From Streptosporangium roseum DSM 43021 (lineage in GTDB: Bacteria; Actinomycetota; Actinomycetes; Streptosporangiales; Streptosporangiaceae), in the NCBI RefSeq assembly GCF_000024865.1, contig NC_013595.1, positions 8,308,001 through 8,372,000 on the forward strand: a DNA stretch of 64,000 bases, read 5' to 3'. This document shows, piece by piece, positions 53,325 to 60,962 of this stretch (position 1 is the stretch's first letter; every line of letters begins with the position of its first letter). The notes under the pieces were generated by a model. That model was not told where the DNA came from and searched no databases. It saw nothing but the letters and a program-made list of their open reading frames with translations. Both the position numbers and the translations under genes were made by a program.

Positions 53325-53990
53325 ATGGACGCGTTCACGCTCGGTGTGGTGAGCTCTCTTCTCGCCACCGCCCTCACCGTCGTAGGAAGTTGGGCTTTCT
53401 CCATGCGTTCCCGCCAGTGGCCTGTCGCGCTTCTCTCCCGGCTGACAGGTCTGGGAGTCCGCCGCGTCCTCTCTCTGCAGTCCCTGGCCTCCCGGGAGTT
53501 GGCGACCGAGCTGGCCCGCGCACGCTGGGTGCGTGTTCTCGCTGGCCGCGGCAACGAGCTCACCCGCGACGGGTTCGCCACCGTCTGGGAGGCCGCGGGC
53601 AGGCGTCTGGAGTCCGTACAAATCCTCCTGCCCGACGCCAGCCTCGGTCCCGGATCCTGGCTCTCCAGACGGGAGGAGGAGATGCGCCGGGTGGATCTGG
53701 GCTTCTCCTCCGGACTTCTCGCCGAGCAGGTTCACATCAACGCCGCCTATGTGAGTGAGGTCGCCCGGCACCGCGAGCACGTCTCGCTGCGGTTCTACGA
53801 TCTGCCGAACGTGCACCGCGTCATCGCCACCGACAACGTCGCCTACCTGACCATCTACCAGCAGGCGAAGCACGGCCGTAACTCGCCATGCATCGTCGCG
53901 CACCGTCCCGGGCTGATGTACGACTACGCGCTCCTTCTATTCACCACCGCCTGGGACCACAGCCGCCCGGCGGAGTCGAGTCAGGGTTGA
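53325..53990 (+). CDS. Membrane-anchored protein of unknown function, third gene of the nucleosidase operon
   Basis: 221 residues. One N-terminal membrane helix (TLGVVSSLLATALTVVGSWA) is followed by a soluble domain: LAGRGNELTRDGFATVWEAA, RRLESVQILLPDASLGPGSW, REHVSLRFYDLPNVHRVIAT, DNVAYLTIYQQAKHGRNSPC and YALLLFTTAWDHSRP. The order of strands and the HREHV...TDNVAYL...FTTAWD pattern recall phospholipase-D-like regulatory domains, but no HKD motif is present. AAGGAG stands before the ATG and 41 bp separate it from the nucleosidase gene. It may localise or protect against the effector. Confidence 0.65.
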   Translation: MDAFTLGVVSSLLATALTVVGSWAFSMRSRQWPVALLSRLTGLGVRRVLSLQSLASRELATELARARWVRVLAGRGNELTRDGFATVWEAAGRRLESVQILLPDASLGPGSWLSRREEEMRRVDLGFSSGLLAEQVHINAAYVSEVARHREHVSLRFYDLPNVHRVIATDNVAYLTIYQQAKHGRNSPCIVAHRPGLMYDYALLLFTTAWDHSRPAESSQG

Positions 53991-54207
53991 TGTCGCCACA
54001 TCACGTCATACGGCCGACTCGTGCCCGTTCGATACAGGGGCCGCCGGTTCTTCGAGATCGGTGTCGAGGCCATGCCGCACAAGCAGGATGTGGAGGACGC
54101 GCAGACGCCCGCCGTACAAGGGCATGGTGGTGTAAGTAAGTCTCTGTAGATCCTGTTGAGTAGCCGCGACCGTCTCACGGCGATCATGAGTGGTGGGGAT
54201 GTGAACC

Positions 54208-55437
54208 GTGGAGAAACGGCTCGTCGAGCTTGAGGTGGAGAATTTCCGAAGCTTGCGGAGCATCAAGCTCCCTCTAGGTCCGGTGAACGTGCTCATCGGC
54301 CCGAACGGCGCTGGCAAGACAAATGTGCTGAAAGTCTTCCGGTTCCTCGCCGACATGATCCGCACCGACTTGATTCCGGCGATGGACGAGCACGGCGGCT
54401 TCGACGAGATCCTGTTCCGGGGGGGTGAGAGCATCCCTGACCACTTCCGGATCAAGCTGAAGGCAGCGTGGACTCCACATGCCACCCTTGAGGATTCCGA
54501 TGAGTATGAACTGGTCGTTGCTCTGAACGACCCCGCGTCTCAGGGACAGCTCACCAGATTTGAGCGATTCAAATTCCCAGGGCCCCAGGGGGGTAACGAG
54601 ATCCTCATCAGAAGCGACGCGGTCGAAGTGCGGGCCGTCTCGGTGCGCCACACTCCGTCAATCCTCGATGTCCTTCGGTCCGACGCGCACATGCGCACCA
54701 CGGGGATCAGCAGCCTCAGCAGCGGCCTGTCTACCTTGCCGCGGCTTTCGGAAGAAGCCGGAGCGCGGGAGGTCCGTGCCCTGGCCTCGCGGCTCGGTGA
54801 GTTCCGCGTCTTCGACGTAAGCGTCGACGCCGCACGGCGACCGTCCAGGCTTCTCCAGAGGGGGGGTGATTCTCTCGAAGACGACGCAGCCAATCTCGCC
54901 GCCTTCCTGCTCACGCTCCGAAAGGAAGACAGCGACGCCTGGAGCCGCCTTGAGGAGGATGCCGTCACGGTGCTTCCCCAGCTTGAGTCCATCGACTTCG
55001 AGTATCCGTCGGGCGCGGCACGAGAGGTCGTCGTCGTTCTCCACGAACGCGGGCTCCGCCGACCCACCCAACTCGCCGACGCTTCCTACGGCACAATCCG
55101 GCTTCTTGGCCTCCTGGCACTGCTCTACGATCCGAGACCCCCCGCGCTGACCTGCGTGGAGGAGATCGACCACGGCCTCCATCCACAGGCACTCGAACTA
55201 CTCGTGGAGAGGCTCCGTGAGGCGAGCGAGCGGACCCAGTTTCTCATCGCCACCCACTCTCCGGCCTTCGCCGACCGCTTGAAGCCTGAAGAGCTGGTGA
55301 TCTGCCAGCGGCAGGACGACGGATCCTCCGCGATCCCGGCACTCTCCGTCCAGCGCATCATCGAGATCGTGGAGGCGAGCGAGGGGGAACCGCTGGGTGA
55401 GCTGTGGTTCGCCGGAGCGCTGGGCGGCGATCTGTGA
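54208..55437 (+). CDS. AAA ATPase (OLD/AAA_21-like), defence type
   Basis: 409 residues with an ABC/RecF-like ATPase: LVELEVENFRSLRSIKLPLG, Walker A GPNGAGKTNVL (~31-41), a signature region, ASYGTIRLLGLLALLYDPRP, Walker B LTCVEEIDHGLHPQALELLV and the H-loop ATHSPAFADRL. Such ATPases pair with TOPRIM-type nucleases in OLD, Gabija and PARIS-like systems. The start is GTG with GGTGGGGA upstream. The next gene overlaps by GTGA and encodes the putative TOPRIM partner. Confidence 0.87.
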   Translation: MEKRLVELEVENFRSLRSIKLPLGPVNVLIGPNGAGKTNVLKVFRFLADMIRTDLIPAMDEHGGFDEILFRGGESIPDHFRIKLKAAWTPHATLEDSDEYELVVALNDPASQGQLTRFERFKFPGPQGGNEILIRSDAVEVRAVSVRHTPSILDVLRSDAHMRTTGISSLSSGLSTLPRLSEEAGAREVRALASRLGEFRVFDVSVDAARRPSRLLQRGGDSLEDDAANLAAFLLTLRKEDSDAWSRLEEDAVTVLPQLESIDFEYPSGAAREVVVVLHERGLRRPTQLADASYGTIRLLGLLALLYDPRPPALTCVEEIDHGLHPQALELLVERLREASERTQFLIATHSPAFADRLKPEELVICQRQDDGSSAIPALSVQRIIEIVEASEGEPLGELWFAGALGGDL

Positions 55438-56105
55438 GCCGGAAGGGCGGCACGCGGATAGCGGCGACCAAGCGGCCGATCGTGGTGCTCGCCGGAGAGG
55501 CCAGCAACGACCGCAGGTGCCTGCGCATCCTCCTGGAGGCGTACTGCCCGGACATGCGCGGTCGCCTCGTGGAGATCAACGGCACGCTGCGGCTCTGTGA
55601 CGCGACAGGCATCGAGCTGGAGAGACGGGTCGAAAGGCTCCGAAGGCTCGTAAACGCGCGAGCCGCGAGAGATAGCGCCGAGGTCGCGTGCGTGTTCATT
55701 CACGAGGACCTCGACAGGACAGACGGGGCTGATTACCATCCCATCCGGGAGCGTGTGGAAAAGGCGCTTGGGAAGGCATTCGACTCCGCCCATCACGTTC
55801 TGGCCGTTTGGGAGACAGAGGCGTGGCTCCTGCTGTTTCCCGATGCTCTGGCGGCGCTGGTAGCGGGGTGGAAGCTTCCGCAGAAGTACTGGGGAAAGGA
55901 CACTGGCAGGCTCACTGATCCCAAGCGGATCCTGGTGGAAGAGATCAGCAAGTCGGGCAGGAAGTATCGAGAGTCCGACGCGCCTGATGTCCTGGAGAAG
56001 GCCATCTCCCTCGGGAAGCTCGGCAGTCCTCTGGGCTCGAATCGTTCCTGGAAGCAGCTACGGGATGACGTCGGACGTTGCTGCGCGGAGCACATCTCAG
56101 GCTGA
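55434..56105 (+). CDS. TOPRIM/DUF4276-like partner of the AAA ATPase
   Basis: 223 residues. PIVVLAGEASNDRRCLRILL gives the acidic residue of a TOPRIM start, VACVFIHEDLDRTD gives a DxD-like pair, and VLAVWETEAWLLLFPDALAA matches the xExWLL string of DUF4276 proteins. The rest is helical and basic. In known two-gene systems the ATPase senses invasion and the TOPRIM protein cuts nucleic acid (for example tRNA in PARIS). The overlap with the ATPase gene shows co-translation. Family placement is by motif only. Confidence 0.75.
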   Translation: MSRKGGTRIAATKRPIVVLAGEASNDRRCLRILLEAYCPDMRGRLVEINGTLRLCDATGIELERRVERLRRLVNARAARDSAEVACVFIHEDLDRTDGADYHPIRERVEKALGKAFDSAHHVLAVWETEAWLLLFPDALAALVAGWKLPQKYWGKDTGRLTDPKRILVEEISKSGRKYRESDAPDVLEKAISLGKLGSPLGSNRSWKQLRDDVGRCCAEHISG

Positions 56106-56531
56106 AAGCCTTGTGCTGATGGGGCAGGAAGATCGCTTGTTTGCCTGGGGCATCGGAAGGCCGCGCCTGGGCCTCTGCCCTGATTGACGAGCATCATGGG
56201 GAAGCGACAGCCCGCCAAGGTGCCGGGCCGTACCTTCGTTTTGGCCCCTGGATCTCGGCCTGTCATGAGCATCTCCCTCGATGTGACGATATCGCATCAA
56301 GATCCTTTTCTTCGCCGGGGCATCTGCCGGCCAAGCCCCGACGAAACCTCTGAACGTTTCATACGTCGTACCCTTTTAACGCCTTTCTGACCTGCGCAAA
56401 CGCCTTATGATCCACCAGCAGGAACGCGTGTCGTTTACACCTCGGTAACGGCGACTTAGAGTCCGTTTCGCGTGAGCGCCTCACCGCCGTCGATCAGTAA
56501 TTCCTCATCCCCCGAAAGGGAGGATAGTTCT
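56106..56531. other. Intergenic stretch without a supported gene
   Basis: No reading frame here shows a family motif or convincing start signal. The right half is less GC-rich (CATACGTCGTACCCTTTTAA near 56360) and probably carries the promoter and leader of the chitin-oxidase gene. No terminator-like hairpin stood out after the TOPRIM gene. Confidence 0.5.
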
Positions 56532-57611
56532 GTGAGTAAATGGCGAAGTATCGCTGTTGCCGCTGCGGTCGCGCTCATGTCCACCCTGCTCGCCGTCGTT
56601 CTCGTGCCCGGCCAGGCCTCGGCGCACGGCGCCATGATGGTGCCCGGCAGCCGCACCTTCTTCTGCTGGCAGGACGGCCTGTCGTCGACCGGACAGATCA
56701 TTCCCATCAACCCCGCCTGCGGGGCGGCGGTGGCCCAGAGCGGGCCCAACTCGCTGTACAACTGGTTCAGCGTGCTCCGCTCCGACGGCGCCGGACGGAC
56801 CCGCGGGTTCATCCCCGACGGACAGGCGTGCAGCGGCGGCAACCCCGGCTACAGCGGGTTCGACCTCCCGCGCGCCGACTGGCCGGTGACCCACCTGACC
56901 GCCGGAGCCGGGATCCAGTTCAAGTACAACAAGTGGGCCGCCCACCCCGGGTGGTTCTACCTGTACGTCACCAAGGACGGCTGGAACCCCAACCAGGCGC
57001 TCACCTGGGACGACCTTGAGTCGCAGCCCTTCCACACCGCCGACCACCCGCAGAGCGTCGGCTCTCCGGGCACCAACGACGCCCACTACTACTGGAACGC
57101 GACGCTGCCCTCGGGCAAGTCCGGCCGTCACATCATCTACTCGGTCTGGCAGCGGTCCGACTCCAACGAGACGTTCTACAACTGCTCCGACGTCGTCTTC
57201 GACGGCGGCAACGGAGAGGTGACCGGCGTCGGCCGGCCAGGCCCCACCCCGACCCCCACCCCGACAGTGACGCCGACCCCCACTCCGACGCCCACCGTCA
57301 CGGGCGGGCCGGGGAGCGGATGCACCGCCACCTACCGGACCGTCAACTCCTGGTCGGGCGGGTTCCAGGCCGAGGTGACCGTGGCCAACCGGGGCTCCTC
57401 CAGCCTCAACGGCTGGACGGTGAACTGGACGCTCGGCAGCGGCAGCACCGTCAACAGCCTGTGGAACGCCACCTACACCACGTCCGGGTCCGGTGTCACC
57501 GCCAAGAACGCCGACTGGAACCGGACGATAGCGCCCAACGGCTCGACCACGTTCGGGTTCACCGGCGGGGGCACCAGCGGCTCCCCCACCCTCACCTGCA
57601 CCAGCCCCTAG
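56532..57611 (+). CDS. AA10 lytic polysaccharide monooxygenase with CBM2 domain
   Basis: Secreted copper enzyme that oxidatively cleaves chitin or cellulose. GTG at 56532 (GGGAGG upstream) starts a signal peptide cut before His32 (GQASA-HGAMMVPGSRT); that mature N-terminal His is the first copper ligand. The catalytic domain (~32-225) includes FCWQDG, NPACGAAVA, FKYNKWAAHPGWFYLYVTKD, which supplies the second His, and a C-terminal FYNCSDVVFDGG. A (PT)n linker (~236-258) leads to a family 2 carbohydrate-binding module (~262-359: CTATYRTVNSWSGGFQAEVT, then GWTVNWTLGSG and SPTLTCTSP). It should act on insoluble polysaccharide outside the cell. Confidence 0.93.
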   Translation: MSKWRSIAVAAAVALMSTLLAVVLVPGQASAHGAMMVPGSRTFFCWQDGLSSTGQIIPINPACGAAVAQSGPNSLYNWFSVLRSDGAGRTRGFIPDGQACSGGNPGYSGFDLPRADWPVTHLTAGAGIQFKYNKWAAHPGWFYLYVTKDGWNPNQALTWDDLESQPFHTADHPQSVGSPGTNDAHYYWNATLPSGKSGRHIIYSVWQRSDSNETFYNCSDVVFDGGNGEVTGVGRPGPTPTPTPTVTPTPTPTPTVTGGPGSGCTATYRTVNSWSGGFQAEVTVANRGSSSLNGWTVNWTLGSGSTVNSLWNATYTTSGSGVTAKNADWNRTIAPNGSTTFGFTGGGTSGSPTLTCTSP

Positions 57612-57738
57612 GAACACCGGGGCCTGCACCCTCACCCGCACCAAGCCCCTGGGAACACCGGGTCCCGGCCGGTCGTCACCGGCCGGGACCGCCGTCCGCC
57701 TCCCTGGACCGCTGCCCACTTCTCGCGGAAGGAGCCCC

Positions 57739-58263
57739 GTGGTGTCCGGAAAGGTGGCGCCCGGAAAAGGAAGGGCGGTGCCCGGAAAGAGGGTCTCGTC
57801 ATGGCTGGGTCTCATCTCGCTGGGGGCCGCGGCCGCCCTGGTCGCGGCGGCCTGCGCCGGCGGGGGATCGTCGGCGCGGCACGCCGTCACGCACCCGCCG
57901 ACCCGGCACGCCGTCACGCACCCGCCGACCCGGCAGGCCGTCGCGCACCCGCCGGTCTCCCCTTCCGGATGCACGGCCACGGTCACCCTCGTCGAATCGT
58001 GGCCGGGCGGCTACCGGGGCACCGCGACGATCGGCAACACCGGCGGCCGGCCGATGCGGGACTGGTACATCCAGTGGATCATGCCCCGGGGTGCGACGCT
58101 CACCCAGGCCTGGAACGGCACCCCCATGCAGAGCGGTCCCGTCGCGATGATCCACGCCCCCGCCGGGAAACCCGCCCTGTCCCCGGGGGCCGGGGTCTCC
58201 GACATCGGCTTCGTGGGCGCCGCCGCCTCACCCCCGACCTTCACCCAGATCACCTGCGGCTAG
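57739..58263 (+). CDS. CBM2-like lipoprotein
   Basis: 174 residues. A basic start and hydrophobic stretch end in a lipobox-like ALVAAACAGGGS, so it is probably lipid-anchored. Three nine-residue repeats (RHAVTHPPT, RHAVTHPPT, RQAVAHPPV) form a linker. The rest is a CBM2-like beta-sandwich (CTATVTLVESWPGGYRGTAT, MRDWYIQWIMPRGATLTQAW, closing TFTQITCG with the paired Cys). It may tether carbohydrate to the cell surface near the secreted oxidase encoded upstream. The last 208 bp of the gene are copied at 58867-59074. Start GTG with AAGGAG. Confidence 0.8.
   Translation: MVSGKVAPGKGRAVPGKRVSSWLGLISLGAAAALVAAACAGGGSSARHAVTHPPTRHAVTHPPTRQAVAHPPVSPSGCTATVTLVESWPGGYRGTATIGNTGGRPMRDWYIQWIMPRGATLTQAWNGTPMQSGPVAMIHAPAGKPALSPGAGVSDIGFVGAAASPPTFTQITCG
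57877..57957 (+). repeat. 27-bp tandem repeat in the CBM2 lipoprotein gene
   Basis: CGGCACGCCGTCACGCACCC plus GCCGACC is present about three times in frame (57877, 57904, 57931), giving the RHAVTHPPT linker repeats. The third copy has diverged. Confidence 0.8.
58055..58262 (+). repeat. 208-bp direct repeat, copy 1 (end of CBM2 lipoprotein gene)
   Basis: This stretch matches 58867-59074 with a constant offset of 812 bp and only a two-base difference seen (GGGGCCGGGGTC against GGGGCCACGGTC). It covers the last two thirds of the CBM2 domain and its stop codon. Confidence 0.93.
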
Positions 58264-58333
58264 GGTCTGTCTGGTCGATCATGGCGCACCTGCGGTGGGC
58301 TCCTCTCCCTCAGCCCGGCTCTTCCTTGAACCG

Positions 58334-58350
58334 GGGTCTGTTTCAGACCC
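58334..58350 (+). terminator. Hairpin after the CBM2 lipoprotein gene
   Basis: GGGTCTG-TTT-CAGACCC is a perfect 7-bp stem about 70 bp after the lipoprotein stop and 65 bp before the VOC gene. It is a weak terminator candidate. Confidence 0.45.
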
Positions 58351-58414
58351 TGCCTGTCAATCGCCGAAGAGACTCGAAGCCTCGACTGTCAGAGGCGCGC
58401 AGTACGGTCCTGGC

Positions 58415-58849
58415 ATGGCAGCCAGAATCGATCTGACCCTTGACTGTACGGATGCGCAACTCCTCGCCGAGTTCTGGAAGACGGCGCTGGGGTATGTCGA
58501 CGAGCCTCCGCCCGCTCCCTTCGAAACCCGCGAGGAGTGGTTCGCACAATTCGACCTGCCGGAGGACGACTCCGTGGAGGACGGCGCGTGGCTCTGCGAT
58601 CCGGACGGCGTCGGCCCCCGGCTCTCCATCCTCAAGGTCCCCGAGCCCAAAACGGCGAAGAACCGGCTTCATATCGACGTCCAAGTGCCGGGCCATGGCA
58701 GTGCCGATGAGCGATGGGAGCGGGTCATAGCGGAGTCCGAGCGGCTGGTAAGGGCGGGCGGGAACGTCCTGGAGGAGTTCGACAGGCACCACATTGTGAT
58801 GGCCGATCCGGAGGGCAATGAGTTCTGCGTCGCCGCGGCCTCGGTCTGA
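58415..58849 (+). CDS. VOC family (glyoxalase-like) protein
   Basis: 144 residues with two vicinal-oxygen-chelate modules: MAARIDLTLDCTDAQLLAEF, then WKTALGYVDEPPPAPFETRE, the second-module His in KNRLHIDVQVPG and the closing HHIVMADPEGNEFCVA with the final Glu. Family members bind a divalent metal; specific reactions vary. The ATG at 58415 begins the homology. The gene lies exactly between the two copies of the 208-bp repeat, suggesting that it arrived with, or was bracketed by, a duplication event. Confidence 0.82.
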   Translation: MAARIDLTLDCTDAQLLAEFWKTALGYVDEPPPAPFETREEWFAQFDLPEDDSVEDGAWLCDPDGVGPRLSILKVPEPKTAKNRLHIDVQVPGHGSADERWERVIAESERLVRAGGNVLEEFDRHHIVMADPEGNEFCVAAASV

Positions 58850-58866
58850 GGGGCGACAGCCATCGC

Positions 58867-59074
58867 TGCGGGACTGGTACATCCAGTGGATCATGCCCCG
58901 GGGTGCGACGCTCACCCAGGCCTGGAACGGCACCCCCATGCAGAGCGGTCCCGTCGCGATGATCCACGCCCCCGCCGGGAAACCCGCCCTGTCCCCGGGG
59001 GCCACGGTCTCCGACATCGGCTTCGTGGGCGCCGCCGCCTCACCCCCGACCTTCACCCAGATCACCTGCGGCTA
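58867..59074 (+). repeat. 208-bp direct repeat, copy 2 (orphan CBM2 fragment)
   Basis: A copy of the 3' end of the lipoprotein gene with no promoter, start or signal peptide; the match starts at TGCGGGACTGG, 18 bases after the VOC stop, and ends in CTA before the flanks diverge. It is a non-functional gene fragment. Confidence 0.93.
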
Positions 59075-59162
59075 ACAGCTCCTGACGGAATGACTTTCGC
59101 TGTGTCCCCTGCCCGTCTCGACGCCGGGCAACTTTTCAGCAGGATCACGCATCTAACAGCCC

Positions 59163-59873
59163 ATGATCGAAAAGTTGGGCAAGAGAGCGATGATATCGGT
59201 GATCGCAACGGCGGTCATGGTGGCCTCGGCGGTCGGCGCGGCCAGTACGGCCCAGGCGGAGACCGTCAAGATCCCCAAAGGGTTTCTGCTGACCGAGGCC
59301 GAGGCGACCAAACCCCTCACTGAGGATCAGGCGGCCGAGGAGTGGTGGACGGTCAGCGACAAGCTGACCAAGCCGCTTGAGCTCAACCCCTGCCGCTCCA
59401 AGGAGAAGCCCCGCGATGGCCGCATCGCGATGCGGACCATCATCGGGGGGACCAGCGCCCCCTCGTACGTCACCGAGCAGCTCGTGCTGTATCCCAGCGC
59501 GAAGAACGCCGGGGCCGCGTTCCGCAAGCTCCGCGCCGACGTGGAAAAATGCGCTAAGGCCAAGGCTCCGCAGACGGCGACCGTGGCCGGGAGCTTTCAC
59601 CGCTACACCGGCAAGAAGGTGAACATCGCAGACGAGGCTCTGCTGGTCAAGGGGAGCTCCTACGAAAGGGGCACGGAGGAGCCCCTCAAGGGCAAGCTGT
59701 ACATCTCCAGCGGAGAGCGGTACGTCGTCGTCCGCCGCGGGAGCGCCTTGGTCCTCTACACCGCCGACTCCTACTGGGCCGGCGAGGACACGACCAAGAT
59801 ACTCACCAACAGGGCGAAGAAGATGGCCAAGAAGGTCTGCGACCTTCCCGGCGTGTGTACTCGGCGAGGATGA
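59163..59873 (+). CDS. Secreted protein, PknH-like sensor-domain type
   Basis: 236 residues with a signal peptide (MISVIATAVMVASAVGAAST, cut near AQA-ET). The exported region, EEWWTVSDKLTKPLELNPCR, RIAMRTIIGGTSAPSYVTEQ, LVLYPSAKNAGAAFRKLRAD, then FHRYTGKKVNIADEALLVKG and YVVVRRGSALVLYTADSYWA, follows the pattern of actinobacterial extracellular PknH-like domains (paired cysteines, YVTEQ and late RxG strands). No kinase is attached. The ATG at 59163 is close to a weak ribosome-binding site; ATG 59190 (MISVIAT) is an alternative. Confidence 0.7.
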   Translation: MIEKLGKRAMISVIATAVMVASAVGAASTAQAETVKIPKGFLLTEAEATKPLTEDQAAEEWWTVSDKLTKPLELNPCRSKEKPRDGRIAMRTIIGGTSAPSYVTEQLVLYPSAKNAGAAFRKLRADVEKCAKAKAPQTATVAGSFHRYTGKKVNIADEALLVKGSSYERGTEEPLKGKLYISSGERYVVVRRGSALVLYTADSYWAGEDTTKILTNRAKKMAKKVCDLPGVCTRRG

Positions 59874-60062
59874 TTGCCGGCTCTCGGCCGATGTCCGGCA
59901 ACGCTCATGGTGGGCATCGAGTCCCTCCGCTCCCACGGAAAGAGATCCTCAAAGACAGTGCGGCAGGCATTCTGTCAGGCGCTCTTCTTCCGGCGCCCGC
60001 TGGGCGGATGGGGTTGTCGGTACGCGCAGGGTTGACGCGCCCCGGTTGGCACGTATCTTTCA

Positions 60063-60081
60063 CTTAGGAAAGTTTCCTAAG
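60063..60081. promoter_or_regulatory. 19-bp perfect palindrome
   Basis: CTTAGGAAAGTTTCCTAAG, symmetrical around a central G, lies 91 bp before a small secreted-protein gene. Similar TTAGGAAANTTTCCTAA elements act as operators for sugar-regulated genes in actinomycetes, as far as I recall. The rest of 59874-60172 shows no gene. Confidence 0.6.
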
Positions 60082-60172
60082 AGTTTCCTCTGTTGCAGAT
60101 CCCCGAAGTAAGGCGCGAATCGGGGCGTACGGAACGTGAAACGGCCATCCGTCACCAGTACTAGGAGAGGGT

Positions 60173-60484
60173 ATGAGAAGAACCCTGCGCGTCCTCGCCG
60201 CGACCGTGCTCGCGGCGGGAGTCGTCACCGTCGGGTCGAGTGCGCTGAGCCCGGCGTCGGCACGAGTCAATGACTGTGACTACACCTTCGGTCAGAACTC
60301 GTTCTCCGCCCGATGCGCGACGAACGGCCCCGCCTACGAGTTTCGCGCGTGGGTCCAGTGCGTCAACGGCCGTAGGGACGGCGGCTGGGTGACGACCAAC
60401 AGCGGCCAGTGGAGCATAGCGAGCTGCGGACCATGGTGGATCGACCGCCTGAGCTACGGCGTGGACGTGCGCCCGCTCCCCTGA
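60173..60484 (+). CDS. Small secreted protein of unknown function
   Basis: 103 residues with a signal peptide (MRRTLRVLAATVLAAGVVTV, cleaved around PASA-RV). The mature part, about 72 residues, contains four cysteines (NDCDYTF, SARCATNG, WVQCVNG, IASCGPWW), enough for two disulphides, and many aromatic residues. It resembles small exported actinobacterial proteins of unknown role. GGAGAGGGT precedes the ATG, and the 19-bp palindrome upstream suggests regulation by a repressor. Confidence 0.72.
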   Translation: MRRTLRVLAATVLAAGVVTVGSSALSPASARVNDCDYTFGQNSFSARCATNGPAYEFRAWVQCVNGRRDGGWVTTNSGQWSIASCGPWWIDRLSYGVDVRPLP

Positions 60485-60577
60485 CGCGGGTACGGCGGTA
60501 CCGCCACGAGGGGCGGTACCGCCGGGGCGTGGCCGGCTGCGGTGCTTCCGGCGAAGAGCTCCTATCAAGAAGAGCTC

Positions 60578-60960
60578 CTATCGAAATTCGGTGATGTCCG
60601 GTCCGAATGCCTCGATCGCCTCGGCGTCCGGAACCAGCCGTACGACCACCCCTCCGCCTGCCGTGACACCGTCCGTACCGAACATGTGCGCCATCGGCTC
60701 AGCGACGATCAGGACGCGCGCGTCACCGGCCAGATCGACGTTGGCCCCGGCCCTGAGAGCACCATCGATATAGCGACGCCCATCGATGGTGATCGGCGGC
60801 GCGGTCGCAGGGAAGGCGATGCCGGCGGCCACGGCCTCGGGCAGTGATGCGGAGCCGTGCCTGTCCCATATCACCGCCTCGCCGGTCTCGGCGTCCACCG
60901 CTGGGATCAGGAGCGGCCGGTACGGCCATTCCTCTGCGCCGACCAGGTACCGCATCCGGG
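60578..60960 (-). pseudogene. C-terminal fragment of a patatin-like phospholipase
   Basis: The minus-strand frame reads YLVGAEEWPYRPLLIPAVDA, TGEAVIWDRHGSASLPEAVA, then FPATAPPITIDGRRYIDGAL and RAGANVDLAGDARVLIVAEP: the second half of an RssA-type patatin hydrolase, including the D-G-A/G string near the catalytic Asp. The nucleophile GxSxG half is missing. The upstream end is fused, in a different frame, to a PPOX gene fragment. A tandem copy of AAGAGCTCCTATC sits at the stop codon. Confidence 0.75.
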
Positions 60961-60962
60961 CG

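Noticed and set aside
53991..54207. Small minus-strand frame (RLRVLHILLVRHGLDTDLEE) between the nucleosidase operon and the AAA gene
   Set aside because: Helical and possibly a gene remnant, but no start signal or recognisable family.
58818..59075. Short open frame ending in TFTQITCG
   Set aside because: It is the orphan 208-bp copy of the CBM2 lipoprotein gene with no own start or signal peptide.
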